From positions 62,001 to 126,000 of the forward strand of contig JAUIIR010000004.1 of assembly GCA_030431485.1 (NCBI GenBank): 64,000 nucleotides of DNA, read 5' to 3'. The notes beneath the pieces are model-generated. The model was given only the letters and a program-made list of their open reading frames with translations. It had not been told where the DNA came from and ran no database searches. The position numbers and the translations under genes are program-made. The DNA is from Alphaproteobacteria bacterium. GTDB lineage: Bacteria; Pseudomonadota; Alphaproteobacteria; Rhodobacterales; Rhodobacteraceae. Shown here one piece after another: positions 17,191-26,357 of this stretch; the first letter of the stretch is position 1; every line of letters begins with the position of its first letter.

Positions 17191-18096
17191 ATGCACATCG
17201 AGTTCCGGCACCTGCGCACCATCAAAGCCATCCACGAATACGGTGGGGTCGCCAAGGCCGCAGATCAGCTCAACATCACGCAATCGGCGCTCAGCCATCA
17301 GATCAAGGCGCTTGAGGATCAGGCAGGGGTAGAATTGTTTGTGCGCCGCTCAAAACCCATGCGCCTCTCGGCCGCTGGAATGCGGCTTCTACGGTTGGCC
17401 AATCAGGTCTTGCCGCAGGTCGAGGCGCTTGTAGCTGAATTCGAAGGGCTGCGCGGTGGTTCAACGGGCCGCATGCATATCGCCATCGAATGCCATGCCT
17501 GTTTCGAATGGCTGTTCCCGGTTCTCGAAGCGTTCCGCAAAAGCTGGCCGGATGTGGATGTCGACATTCGTCCGGGCCTTGCGTTTGACGCGTTGCCCGC
17601 GCTGCAGCGTGAGGATGTTGACCTTGTGGTCTCCTCTGATCCCGAGGAGATCCCTGGTGTGACCTTCACTGAACTCTTTGATTACAATGCAGTCTTTGTT
17701 GCCTCCGCAGCACATCCCTTGGCCGAAAAGCCCTTTATTGATGCGGAGGATTTTCGCGGACAGACATTGATCACCTACCCGGTGGAACGCTCGCGTCTCG
17801 ATGTCTTCAGCCAGCTTCTGATCCCATCCAAGGTCGAGCCGGGGGCTGTCCGTCAGGTCGAGCTGACAGCGGTCATTTTGCTATTGGTCGCATCCAATCG
17901 GGGCGTATCGGTCTTGCCGGATTGGGTTGTGCGCGAGGTAAAATACAGCTCGGATTACGTCACCCGGCCGTTGACGGAAAATGGCATCACAAGACGGCTC
18001 TATGCCGCCACCAGAACGGTGGACACGGACAAGCCGTTTGTTGCTGAATTGATCCGCCTCGCCCGGCAAGAGGCGCAGCGTCTTCAATCCGCCTAA
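17191..18096 (+). CDS. metR: LysR family regulator, MetR-like
   Basis: 301-aa LysR-type regulator. The HTH is at about residues 1-60 (HIEFRHLRTIKAIHEYGGVA, ADQLNITQSALSHQIKALE), and the effector domain contains the MetR-like GRMHIAIECHACFEWLFPVL and the late LLLVASNRGVSVLPDW. Divergence from metF supports control of methionine synthesis, with homocysteine as the known coactivator in enterobacterial MetR. The ATG at 17191 is used; a TTG six bases earlier is also in frame. The stop is followed within 5 bases by the convergent cold-shock gene. Confidence 0.88.
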   Translation: MHIEFRHLRTIKAIHEYGGVAKAADQLNITQSALSHQIKALEDQAGVELFVRRSKPMRLSAAGMRLLRLANQVLPQVEALVAEFEGLRGGSTGRMHIAIECHACFEWLFPVLEAFRKSWPDVDVDIRPGLAFDALPALQREDVDLVVSSDPEEIPGVTFTELFDYNAVFVASAAHPLAEKPFIDAEDFRGQTLITYPVERSRLDVFSQLLIPSKVEPGAVRQVELTAVILLLVASNRGVSVLPDWVVREVKYSSDYVTRPLTENGITRRLYAATRTVDTDKPFVAELIRLARQEAQRLQSA

Positions 18097-18100
18097 AATG

Positions 18101-18307
18101 TCAGAGGGCAGTCAGGTTCGAAGCCATCATCCGGCCATCGCGCCCCTCGGTCATCTCAAAGCTGACCTTCTGGTTGTCGCTCAGACCCTCCATCCCGGAT
18201 TGCTGCACTGCGGAAATGTGCACAAACACATCCTTGCCGCCATCTTCCGGGGAAATAAAGCCGTAGCCTTTTGTGGCATTAAACCATTTCACGGTACCGT
18301 TCGGCAT
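18101..18307 (-). CDS. Cold-shock protein (CspA family)
   Basis: 68-aa single cold-shock domain that binds single-stranded RNA and DNA. RNP1 (KGYGFISPE) and RNP2 (VFVHISAV) are both intact after the NGTVKWFN start. The ATG at 18307 is preceded by AAGGAGACACGG; the longer upstream reading lacks support. The upstream region 18308-18400 contains a GC-rich repeat suitable for a structured leader, but I cannot assign a thermosensor. Confidence 0.95.
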   Translation of the reverse strand: MPNGTVKWFNATKGYGFISPEDGGKDVFVHISAVQQSGMEGLSDNQKVSFEMTEGRDGRMMASNLTAL

Positions 18308-18492
18308 GATCCCGTGTCTCCTTCTGTCGTCCTGTCTGACCGCAAAGGGTCGCTTCTGTTGCGACCGGGCCTGCAATCTGCGACACCCCGTCACAGGATA
18401 AGAAATTGACCGAAAAGTCCCAAAAACAAGGTCCCCAAGCATTTTTAGCGCAACGGGGCAGGGCTGCGGGAAAACAGATCAAGGAGCGAGGC

Positions 18493-18807
18493 ATGATCCT
18501 ATATGGGCTGAAGAACTGCGACACGTGTCGTAAAGCATTGAAGGCGTTGCCAAACGCTGAATTGATTGACGTTTCTGTTACTCCGATACCCGAAAGTATA
18601 CTGGACCGGGCGATGTCTAAGTTTGGTGAAAAAATTCTGAATACGCGTTCCACGACATGGCGCGGGCTGGATGCAACCGAGCGTGCGAGCGACCCAAAAA
18701 CACTGTTGGTGGCGCATCCAAAACTGATGAAACGGCCGCTGATCGTGGATGGGGACGCACTGTATCTCGGGTGGGACAAGACCGCGCAGGCGGCGCTTTT
18801 GGATTAA
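18493..18807 (+). CDS. ArsC/Spx-family thioredoxin-fold protein (arsenate reductase-like)
   Basis: 104-aa protein of the ArsC/YffB family. The thioredoxin-like CDTCRKALKAL is near residue 11 and the cis-Pro region LMKRPLIVDGD near residue 80. The three arginines and the pathway context of true arsenate reductases are not evident, so a YffB-like glutathione-dependent or stress role is as likely. AAGGAGCGAGGC precedes the ATG. The C-terminal 4 bases overlap the convergent ABC exporter gene. Confidence 0.85.
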   Translation: MILYGLKNCDTCRKALKALPNAELIDVSVTPIPESILDRAMSKFGEKILNTRSTTWRGLDATERASDPKTLLVAHPKLMKRPLIVDGDALYLGWDKTAQAALLD

Positions 18808-20549
18808 TCCCGCATCTGCAACCGGTGCAGGGCGGCAAATGCGCCGTCCTGTGCCAGCAATCCATCATGAGTGCCCTGTTCGACCACACGACCCTGATCC
18901 ATCACCACAATCTTGTGTGCGTCCCGGACCGTTGACAAGCGGTGGGCGATCACCAATGTCGTGCGCCCCTTGGACAATTCGTCCAGCGCGTCCTGAACCT
19001 TAGCTTCTGAGCCGGTGTCGAGAGCCGAGGTCGCCTCGTCCAGCAGAAGAATAGGGCGGTTGCGCAGCAACGCGCGGGCAATCGCCACGCGCTGGCGCTG
19101 TCCTCCTGACAAGGCCGATCCGCGTGGCCCCACGGGCGTGTTCAGACCATCCGACAGTTGCGGCAAGAAATCAGAGACATGCGCTGCGTCGAGCGCCTGG
19201 CGCAGATCGGCATCTGATACGTCGGTCTGACCAAGCAGGATGTTTTCGAGGACCGTATCGTCAAATAGCAAAGCTTCCTGCGACACCACGGAAAAGAGAC
19301 CGCGCAAATCGCCAAGCGCGATTTCCGAGACAGGAACGCCACCTATGGCCACGTCTCCATGCGACGGATCAACAAGACGGGTCAGCACATTGAAGACGGT
19401 AGACTTTCCGGCGCCCGAGGGGCCGACTAAGGCGGTGGTCTCTCCGGCCTCAGCCGTAAAACTGCAGTGGGACAAAACATTTGTGTCTCCATAGCTTAGG
19501 GACACATCATTAAAGCTTATCTGAGGAACATCGGCAGGTGCGGCTTTTGGCTGTGCAGGGCTGCGCAGCGACGGTTCCGTATCAAGGATCTGCCGGATGC
19601 GTTCAATGCCGGCAGCCGCCACCTGCCAGACCCCGGCGACATTGCCCAACCGGCGCAGCGGCTCAAACGCAAGACCGATTGCGGTGAAGAATGCCATGAA
19701 ATCACCGACGGTCTTCTCGCCCGACAGGATCTCGCTGCCACCGTAGAACAGCACCCCCATGAACCCAAGACCAGCCATGATGTCGATCAGGCCGGGTATC
19801 GTGGCTTGCCCCAACGCACTGCTGGTTTCCACCTTCACCCGCTCTTCGGTCAGAGCGCGGTAGCGATCCGACTGATACTGTTCCAACGCGTTCAGCTTGA
19901 CCGGAATGATACCGTGAAACGCTTCATTCAGACGCACCGACAGTTTCGCCGCAACATCGCGTGCCCGCCGCGCTTTTTTGCGGACATAACGCTGCAAGAT
20001 CATCGACGGCGCGATCAGGATCGGCACACCCAGAAGAGCCACCAGCGTCCAGCGCCAATCAACGGAAATTGCCACCGCAAAAAGCGAGACAAGCGCAATC
20101 ACATCGCGACCCGCTCCAGTGATGATCGTGCGCCAGACCTTGCTGATCGCATCCACATCCCCTTCGACGCGCTGCATCAGGTATCCCGGCGAATGGGTTT
20201 GGTGATACGCGGTGTCCAGAACCATCAGATGCGCCAGCAGATCCTGCCGGATATCCGCCACAGACAGTTGCGAGATGCGCGTCAGAAGAACCTTTTGCAC
20301 AATGCTCGCGACAGCCCGCACGACGAAGATTCCCAGAAAGAGCAGGCCGACCCAGATGATCGCATCTGCGTCACCTCCCACGAAGACCCGATCAAACATC
20401 GGTTTCATCATGTAGGAGAGCGCGCCGAACATACCGCCCTCCAGCGCCATGAACACCATCGCGACAATCAGAAGACGCCAGTGTTTGGCCAGATAGCCGC
20501 GCCAGACCCAAAGCAGCAGACCGCGCGGATTAACAGCCGCGTCAGTCAC
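18804..20549 (-). CDS. MsbA-like ABC exporter (fused membrane and ATPase domains)
   Basis: 581-aa half-transporter. A membrane domain with six helices (about 20-310) is followed by an ATPase with Walker [10 protein letters not shown] near residue 375, signature LSGGQRQRVAIARAL and Walker B ILLLDEATSALD. The order and length match lipid/multidrug exporters of the MsbA type, which work as homodimers in the inner membrane. The start is a GTG overlapping the upstream phosphatase stop by 4 bases (GTGA), so the two are coupled. The exported substrate, perhaps a lipid or lipopolysaccharide precursor, is inferred only. Confidence 0.92.
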   Translation of the reverse strand: MTDAAVNPRGLLLWVWRGYLAKHWRLLIVAMVFMALEGGMFGALSYMMKPMFDRVFVGGDADAIIWVGLLFLGIFVVRAVASIVQKVLLTRISQLSVADIRQDLLAHLMVLDTAYHQTHSPGYLMQRVEGDVDAISKVWRTIITGAGRDVIALVSLFAVAISVDWRWTLVALLGVPILIAPSMILQRYVRKKARRARDVAAKLSVRLNEAFHGIIPVKLNALEQYQSDRYRALTEERVKVETSSALGQATIPGLIDIMAGLGFMGVLFYGGSEILSGEKTVGDFMAFFTAIGLAFEPLRRLGNVAGVWQVAAAGIERIRQILDTEPSLRSPAQPKAAPADVPQISFNDVSLSYGDTNVLSHCSFTAEAGETTALVGPSGAGKSTVFNVLTRLVDPSHGDVAIGGVPVSEIALGDLRGLFSVVSQEALLFDDTVLENILLGQTDVSDADLRQALDAAHVSDFLPQLSDGLNTPVGPRGSALSGGQRQRVAIARALLRNRPILLLDEATSALDTGSEAKVQDALDELSKGRTTLVIAHRLSTVRDAHKIVVMDQGRVVEQGTHDGLLAQDGAFAALHRLQMRD

Positions 20550-21262
20550 GTCGCCAGCGCGGCCGGCAGGTTCACCTTGTGCGCCGGCACCTTGTTGTCA
20601 AACGCGGACTGGATGGCCGTGCCGTCATACTCGGTGCGGATCCAGCTTTCAAAACCGATGGGGCTTCGTGCAGTGCGCGCGGCATAGACGTCGAGAATAT
20701 AATCCTGCACGCCTGTGGCGGTGAAATCGAGGTGGATGTACTTCAGCGACAACTGTTTGCGGGCCACTTCGACAGACTGGTTTTCGAACACCATCAGATA
20801 AAGTGCCGAAACAAACCCCGCCCGGTCCGCACCGGATTTGCAGTGGAAGACAAAAGGTTTCTCTGCCATCCGCAGCGTGTCGATCACATGCACGATCTTC
20901 TTGCGGCTGACCGCATTGCGCGCCTGCAGCTTGGCATTCAACAAGGTCAGCCCAAGCGCGTCGCACGTCTCTTTCTCAAAGAGGTAATGCGCGTATTTGT
21001 CTTCGCCGCGCAGGTTCACCACGGTTTTGATGCCCATCGCCTTGTATTTTAGAAATCGCGCATGGGTCGGCTGGTTCGACCTGTAGACACCTGGAGCGAC
21101 CTCAAAGAAGTTGGTCCAGAAGGTGCGCAGGAACGCGTGATCGAAGACGTGATAATGAAAAGCAGACCAGCGCCGCGATCGCGGGTCGGTGATGTCCTTG
21201 CCAAAGGACCGACGCAGCTTGCGCTCTGCGTCTTCGATCTTTGTCCAGAGTCGTCCCAGCAT
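20546..21262 (-). CDS. Dual-specificity/tyrosine phosphatase family protein
   Basis: 238-aa protein with the C-X5-R signature HCKSGADRAG near residue 140 and the upstream YRSNQP, VVNLRGE elements of DSP-like phosphatases. The N-terminal 50 residues are basic and aromatic (RRWSAFHYHVFDHAFLRTFW), suggesting membrane or lipid association. Coupling to the MsbA-like exporter suggests a lipid-phosphate or envelope substrate rather than a protein substrate, which is inference. ATG start at 21262. Confidence 0.85.
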   Translation of the reverse strand: MLGRLWTKIEDAERKLRRSFGKDITDPRSRRWSAFHYHVFDHAFLRTFWTNFFEVAPGVYRSNQPTHARFLKYKAMGIKTVVNLRGEDKYAHYLFEKETCDALGLTLLNAKLQARNAVSRKKIVHVIDTLRMAEKPFVFHCKSGADRAGFVSALYLMVFENQSVEVARKQLSLKYIHLDFTATGVQDYILDVYAARTARSPIGFESWIRTEYDGTAIQSAFDNKVPAHKVNLPAALAT

Positions 21263-21407
21263 CCGGTCCCTTTCGCGTCAGGCGCGGATGTAGAGACTGC
21301 AGCACGCGCTGGCAAGGACCGCGCGTTATTGACGGTGCGGCTGATCCGGGTAGGGTGCGCGCAAACCGGCCCTGTGGCCGGGAATCCCCGCTCACATGAG
21401 GTCGTTT

Positions 21408-22604
21408 ATGTCGCTTGCCAATGGTCGCACCTATCTTGCCATTCCCGGTCCCTCGGTGGTGCCGGACGCGGTCTTGCGGGCAATGCATCGTGCATCCCCA
21501 AATATCTACGCAGGCGAATTGCCGGACATGATGCCCGATCTTCTGCGCGACCTGAAGCGCGTGGCGCGCACCGACGGGCATGCGGCGATCTATATCAGCA
21601 ACGGTCACGGTGCTTGGGAAGCGGCTCTCGCAAATACGGTCGCTGTCGGGGAAAAGGTGTTGGTCCTCGCAACCGGTTTCTTTGCCAAAGCGTGGAGCTG
21701 GATTGCCGAAGCCCGCGGGATCGACGTCGATCTGCTTGATTTCGGCAATGGCGGCTCCTTCGATCTGGCCAGGGTCGAGGCCGCCCTGAAAGCCGACAGC
21801 GCGCATGCCTACAAGGCGGTGCTCGCTGTGCATGTAGACACGTCAAGCTCCAACCGGAATGAGTTCCTGCCCCTGCGCCAAATCCTGGACGATTTGAACC
21901 ACCCGGCGCTTTTGATGGCCGATTGTATCGCGTCGATGGCCTGCGACCGGTTCGAGATGGACGCATGGGGGGTCGATGTCACCGTCACGGGGTCGCAAAA
22001 AGGCCTGATGTGCCCGCCAGGGCTGGGATTTGTTTTCTTCAACGATAAGGCGGCGCAGCGGCGCAAAGAGCTGACACGGGTCAGCACCTATTGGGACTGG
22101 ACCCAGCGTGCCGCGCCAGAAGCCTTCTACCAGTACTTCAGCGGCACCGCGCCCACGCATCACATCTATGGTCTGCGCACCGCGCTCGACATGATCCACG
22201 ACGAGGGCATGGAGGCGATCTGGGCCCGCCACGCGACGCTCGCCCGCGCAATCTGGGCGGCCGTTGAACACTGGGGGCAGGATGGCCCATTGCAGCTGAA
22301 CATTGCCGACCCGGCCTTGCGCAGCCACGCGGTGACGGCAATGGCGATCGGCAAACCGCTTGGTGCAAAGCTGCGCCAATGGTGCGCCGAAGAGGCGGGT
22401 GTCACGCTGGGCATTGGTCTTGGGATGGCAACTGACGAAGACCCGAACAGCGATGGCTATTTCCGGTTTGGCCATATGGGCCACGTCAACGCGCACATGA
22501 TCCTTGGGCTGTTGGGTGTTGTCGAAGCTGGCCTCGGCGCGCTCAACATCCCGCACACACCGGGCGGGGTAAGCGAGGCTGTCAAGGTGATCTCAGGCGT
22601 CTGA
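21408..22604 (+). CDS. Class V PLP-dependent aminotransferase (serine/alanine/aspartate-glyoxylate type)
   Basis: 398-aa PLP enzyme. Family features are IPGPSVVPDAVLRAM at the N-terminus, SNGHGAWEAAL for phosphate and cofactor contact, and the Schiff-base lysine in VTVTGSQKGLMCPPG near residue 195. The family transfers amino groups to glyoxylate; the particular donor (Ala, Ser or Asp) is not determinable here. I prefer the ATG at 21408 (GAGG six bases upstream) over 21396. It resembles BhcA-type enzymes in layout but not closely enough to name. The 3' end overlaps the convergent small membrane gene by 12 bases. Confidence 0.9.
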   Translation: MSLANGRTYLAIPGPSVVPDAVLRAMHRASPNIYAGELPDMMPDLLRDLKRVARTDGHAAIYISNGHGAWEAALANTVAVGEKVLVLATGFFAKAWSWIAEARGIDVDLLDFGNGGSFDLARVEAALKADSAHAYKAVLAVHVDTSSSNRNEFLPLRQILDDLNHPALLMADCIASMACDRFEMDAWGVDVTVTGSQKGLMCPPGLGFVFFNDKAAQRRKELTRVSTYWDWTQRAAPEAFYQYFSGTAPTHHIYGLRTALDMIHDEGMEAIWARHATLARAIWAAVEHWGQDGPLQLNIADPALRSHAVTAMAIGKPLGAKLRQWCAEEAGVTLGIGLGMATDEDPNSDGYFRFGHMGHVNAHMILGLLGVVEAGLGALNIPHTPGGVSEAVKVISGV

Positions 22605-22802
22605 GGGCCACTGGATTTCGCGGCTGGCCTTGTACTGGGCCAGTCGGGTGATCCCCTGATTCAGCGCCCATCCCGTCAGAATTACAGCGAGAAGACCGAA
22701 CTGGGCCCAGATCACACCGAAAATCCACAACAGGTTGACGAAGATCAGGATCAGGTTGGCGGTCGTATAATCCTCGACCCGCTTTGGCTGGCGATGCTCC
22801 AT
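22593..22802 (-). CDS. Small membrane protein
   Basis: 69-aa protein with two hydrophobic segments (LILIFVNLLWIFGVIWAQFG, then LLAVILTGWALNQG) and a polar N-terminus ending in RVEDYTTAN. The ATG at 22802 follows TGGAGCTGCAG. Homologues are probably widespread in Rhodobacterales, but I do not know a function. It is convergent with the aminotransferase gene. Confidence 0.75.
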   Translation of the reverse strand: MEHRQPKRVEDYTTANLILIFVNLLWIFGVIWAQFGLLAVILTGWALNQGITRLAQYKASREIQWPSDA

Positions 22803-22922
22803 CTGCAGCTCCACACTCGGTTTTTGCACTCTCTATCTGCGACAGAATAGCGCAGATTGATCGGCCGTCAGCGTCAAACTGGCAGAAATCGCGAAATTTT
22901 TCGTGAAGAATTACGGTTTTGC

Positions 22923-24029
22923 CTATCCGCGCGCCTTTTCAAGCGCTCTGGGCAAGGCGGCCTCGAAGATATCCAGATCAGAAGCACGACCCGCGCTTAT
23001 GCGGATACAACGGTCACCCGGCGACACGAAGGGCATCCGGACAAAGACACCCTCTTCAATCAGCGCCGCCAGAACCGCCCGGGCAAAATCGCCGTCCTGT
23101 CCGCAATCGACGGTGACGAAATTGGTGGCCGAGGGCAGAGGCGTCAGCCCATTGGCCTTGGCAATCGCGCCGATCCTGTCGCGCGCCTCTGCGACCAGTC
23201 CGACGACCTCTTCAAGCCAGGCCGTGTCTTCATAGGCTGCCAGCGCACCGGCTTGGGATATCCGTGACATGCCGAAATGATTGCGCACCTTGTCGAAGCT
23301 CTTGATCAGGTCGGGCGCACCTATGCCATAGCCAACCCGTGCACCGGCCATGCCGAACGCTTTGGAAAAAGTGCGCATCCGGATCACCCGAGGATCGTCG
23401 GCGTCGATCACTGGGGCCGTGCCGTCCGGGGCAAACTCGATATAGGCCTCGTCCAGCAGCAGAACCGTCCCATCGGGCAGGGCATCCAACGCGCGTTCAA
23501 TATTGGCACCGCTGTGCCAGCTGCCCATCGGATTGTCGGGATTGGACAGGTAGACAATCTTAGCGTCCACGTCGGCCGCCTTTGCCATCAGCGCGTCGAG
23601 GTCCTCGTGGTCATCCCGGAACGGGACTTTGTGCAATGTCCCGCCATATCCTGCGACATGGTAATTGAACGTGGGATACGCCCCGTCCGACGTGACCACC
23701 GAATCTCCGATGGTCACAAGAAGACGGACCAGATACCCCAAAAGCGAGTCGATCCCTTCGCCGATGATCACGTTGTCGGGCCGCACCCCCATATGGGACG
23801 AAATCGCCTGAATGAGATCGTAATTCGTGGCGTCGGCATATTGCCAGCACTGCCCCGCCGCATCCTGCATCGCGGCCACAGCAAAGGGCGAGGGACCAAA
23901 CACGCTCTCATTTGCGCCCAGCCGTGCCAGAAATGGCGCACCGCGTTGGCGCTCCTGCACTTCGGGGCCGACGAACGGCACGGTGGAAGACAACTTGGCA
24001 ATCAGGTCGGGGTATCTGGGTCCGGGCAT
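22923..24029 (-). CDS. Class I/II PLP aminotransferase (HisC-like)
   Basis: 368-aa fold-type I aminotransferase similar to histidinol-phosphate aminotransferase. ANESVFGPSP near residue 39, GEGIDSLLGYLVR near residue 92, YLSNPDNPMGSW near residue 155 and LLLDEAYIEF near residue 190 match the family. The PLP lysine is in TFSKAFGMAGARVGYG near residue 228. It may act on histidinol phosphate, phenylalanine or another amino acid. It is monocistronic, with a palindrome-bearing intergenic region upstream. Confidence 0.9.
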   Translation of the reverse strand: MPGPRYPDLIAKLSSTVPFVGPEVQERQRGAPFLARLGANESVFGPSPFAVAAMQDAAGQCWQYADATNYDLIQAISSHMGVRPDNVIIGEGIDSLLGYLVRLLVTIGDSVVTSDGAYPTFNYHVAGYGGTLHKVPFRDDHEDLDALMAKAADVDAKIVYLSNPDNPMGSWHSGANIERALDALPDGTVLLLDEAYIEFAPDGTAPVIDADDPRVIRMRTFSKAFGMAGARVGYGIGAPDLIKSFDKVRNHFGMSRISQAGALAAYEDTAWLEEVVGLVAEARDRIGAIAKANGLTPLPSATNFVTVDCGQDGDFARAVLAALIEEGVFVRMPFVSPGDRCIRISAGRASDLDIFEAALPRALEKARG

Positions 24030-24100
24030 GCCCTGTCTATGCCAAGCGTTTTTCTTTTGAACAAGCAGGAAGACCCGCCGTGTGAAGATTCCGGCTACAG

Positions 24101-24122
24101 AGATTTTTCGTACGAAAAATCT
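24101..24122. repeat. Perfect 22-bp palindrome
   Basis: AGATTTTTCG followed by its exact mirror complement (axis at TA) forms a 22-base perfect palindrome, 72 bases upstream of the aminotransferase start at 24029. It lies in the 316-base interval 24030-24345, which otherwise holds no gene. It may be an operator or an mRNA hairpin; a chance occurrence of this length is unlikely. Confidence 0.8.
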
Positions 24123-24242
24123 TGGCGTTGTCCCGGAGGTATTGCTTAACGGTTAACAAACCGTGCGATGGGGTAAAAAATTCGGGCATTTGAGCGAGCG
24201 TTTGGATTGTGAAAGCCAGACAGGTCAGTCTTTCTGTCCCAT

Positions 24243-24278
24243 TGTTTCGCGCGCGAAACATTAGGTCCGAAACGGACC
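24243..24278. repeat. 18-bp palindrome plus adjacent hairpin upstream of the lol operon
   Basis: A perfect 18-base palindrome TGTTTCGCG/CGCGAAACA (24243-24260) is followed three bases later by the hairpin GGTCCG-AAA-CGGACC (24264-24278). Both lie within 105 bases of the LolC/E start. They could be a regulator site and a leader hairpin. I see no further features in 24123-24242 apart from a TTAACGGTTAA dyad near 24146. Confidence 0.7.
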
Positions 24279-24345
24279 CGTTCCCCGCGCCTTGACCCGC
24301 CGGTGCCAAGCGGCCACTTATCTGGCAGAGCAGCAAGAGACCAAG

Positions 24346-25632
24346 ATGGCCCAGACCCCTCCACCGTTTGCCCCTTTCGAATGGATGATCGCATGGCGCT
24401 ACCTGCGCGCACGTCGCGCCGAGGGCGGGGTGAGTGTAATGACCTGGATCAGCCTTATTGGCATCACTCTGGCCGTGTTTGCACTGATCGCCACTCTGGC
24501 AGTCCGGTCAGGGTTTCGCGCCGAATTTGTCGATACGATATTGGGCTCAAATGCCCATGTGACTGTCTACTACACGCAGCAGGTTGACGAATTTGGCCGC
24601 TCCAGCAGAACCATCGCCGACTTCGAGACCCTCGCACAATCCGTGGCGTCCGTGCCCGGCGTGACCCGCGCCGCGCCGCTCGTTAAAGGGCAGGTGATGG
24701 CCACGGCCAACAGCCGGAATGCGGGTGTCGAAGTCTTCGGAATTTCTGCTGACGACCTTACCACAATCCCACGCATTGCGGATCCAGACACCGCGCGGGG
24801 TGAACTTGACCGGTTTCAGGACGGTATCGCCATCGGCTCCGGCGTGGCGCGGGAGCTGGGGGTTGGTTTGGGCGACAAGGTCAAGCTGATCTCGCCAGAC
24901 GGCGTGAAGACCGCCTTCGGCACCAGCCCGCGGGTCAAGTCCTACGAGGTGGTCTATGTCTTCGCCGCCGGACGCTACGATATCGACCGGACCCGTGTGT
25001 ATATGCCTTTTGGCGAGGCGCAACTGTACTTCAATCGCGAAGGGGTTGCGGATGAGATCGAAGTCATGGTTTCCGATCCCGACCGCGTGGAAGAGACGAC
25101 CTTGCCAATTGTGCAGGCCGCCGGACAACGCGCGTTGCTTTGGACATGGCAAGACGCAAGCGGCGGCTTTCTGCGCGCGCTTGAGATCGAGGACAATGTG
25201 ATGTTCATCATCCTGTCGATCCTCGTGCTGATCGCTGTGATGAACATCGTGTCCGGGTTGATCATGCTGGTGAAAAACAAAGGACGCGACATTGGCATTT
25301 TGCGAACGATGGGTCTGACCGAAGGCGCGGTGCTGCGAGTGTTCTTCATCTGCGGTGCCTTTACCGGTATCTTGGGAACGGTGGCTGGCGTGATCCTTGG
25401 ATGCCTTTTTGCGCTGTATATTGATCCGATCTTTTCCTTCGTGAATTACGTCGCCGGTGGTGGTGTGTGGGATCCGGCAGTGCGTGGCATCTACCAGTTG
25501 CCAGCACAGTTGCGACTGCCTGATGTGCTGAGCGCCGTGGCCCTGTCCTTGGGCCTGAGCTTCGTCGTCACAATCTTCCCGGCCCGCCGTGCAGCGCGCA
25601 TGAACCCGGTTGAGGCGCTGCGATATGAGTGA
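24346..25632 (+). CDS. Lipoprotein-releasing ABC transporter permease (LolC/LolE family)
   Basis: 428-aa inner-membrane protein that, with LolD, extracts lipoproteins from the inner membrane for delivery to the outer membrane. It has an N-terminal helix at about 25-55, a large periplasmic domain (about 60-270) and three C-terminal helices. The start of the FtsX-type region ([30 protein letters not shown]) is clear. A single LolC/E protein, as here, fits alphaproteobacteria. The ATG at 24346 is used. It overlaps lolD by 8 bases. Confidence 0.92.
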   Translation: MAQTPPPFAPFEWMIAWRYLRARRAEGGVSVMTWISLIGITLAVFALIATLAVRSGFRAEFVDTILGSNAHVTVYYTQQVDEFGRSSRTIADFETLAQSVASVPGVTRAAPLVKGQVMATANSRNAGVEVFGISADDLTTIPRIADPDTARGELDRFQDGIAIGSGVARELGVGLGDKVKLISPDGVKTAFGTSPRVKSYEVVYVFAAGRYDIDRTRVYMPFGEAQLYFNREGVADEIEVMVSDPDRVEETTLPIVQAAGQRALLWTWQDASGGFLRALEIEDNVMFIILSILVLIAVMNIVSGLIMLVKNKGRDIGILRTMGLTEGAVLRVFFICGAFTGILGTVAGVILGCLFALYIDPIFSFVNYVAGGGVWDPAVRGIYQLPAQLRLPDVLSAVALSLGLSFVVTIFPARRAARMNPVEALRYE

Positions 25633-26308
25633 TGTTTCGCTGCGATTGCGTGGGGTCACGAAGACCTACAATTCAGGCACAACGGCGGCCGTCGAGGTGC
25701 TGCGCGGCGTAGAGCTTTGCCTGAAGACGGGGGAAGTTGTGGCGTTGGTGGCGCCGTCCGGCGCAGGTAAATCGACGCTGCTGCATATCGCAGGATTGCT
25801 CGATACACCGGATGGTGGAACGGTTGAGATCGGTGGTTTGGACATTACCGGGGCACCGGACAAGCGGCGGACTCTGGTGCGGCGCGACGAGGTGGGTTTT
25901 GTATATCAATTCCACCACTTGCTGCCGGAGTTCACGGCTCAGGAAAATATCGTACTGCCTCAGCTCGCAGCGGGTGTCGCCCGTCAGGATGCCGATGCGC
26001 GCGCGATGGAGCTTTTGCAGATCGTCGGCATTGCGCATCGCGCGCAGCACCGGCCCGCGGCACTCTCAGGTGGAGAGCAGCAGCGGGTGGCGTTCTGTCG
26101 GGCGCTGGCAAACAGACCGTCTGTTTTGTTGGCGGATGAACCAACGGGCAATCTTGATCCCGCGACCTCGGACACGGTGTTTGATGCGTTGATGACGCTG
26201 GTGCGCGAGACCGGTCTGTCTGCGTTGATTGCCACGCACAATATGGAGCTGGCAGCGAAAATGGATCGGCAGGTGCGACTTGATCAGGGGATGGTGTCTC
26301 CGGCTTGA
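25625..26308 (+). CDS. lolD: LolD lipoprotein-releasing ABC ATPase
   Basis: 227-aa cytoplasmic ATPase. Walker [10 protein letters not shown] is near residue 43, the Q-loop region [17 protein letters not shown] near residue 93, the signature [15 protein letters not shown] near residue 145 and Walker [13 protein letters not shown] near residue 167. The hydrophobic FHHLLPEF stretch that contacts LolC/E is characteristic. Its start lies within the last codons of the permease gene, so expression is coupled. Confidence 0.94.
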   Translation: MSDVSLRLRGVTKTYNSGTTAAVEVLRGVELCLKTGEVVALVAPSGAGKSTLLHIAGLLDTPDGGTVEIGGLDITGAPDKRRTLVRRDEVGFVYQFHHLLPEFTAQENIVLPQLAAGVARQDADARAMELLQIVGIAHRAQHRPAALSGGEQQRVAFCRALANRPSVLLADEPTGNLDPATSDTVFDALMTLVRETGLSALIATHNMELAAKMDRQVRLDQGMVSPA

Positions 26309-26357
26309 CGTCTCGACATGGGCTGCCACTGTGCCGCGACGGGCAGAGGAGGACAGC

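Noticed and set aside
24547-25659. 370-codon minus-strand frame opposite LolC/E
   Set aside because: The plus strand encodes a clear Lol permease coupled to lolD; the antisense translation has no hydrophobic segments or motif.
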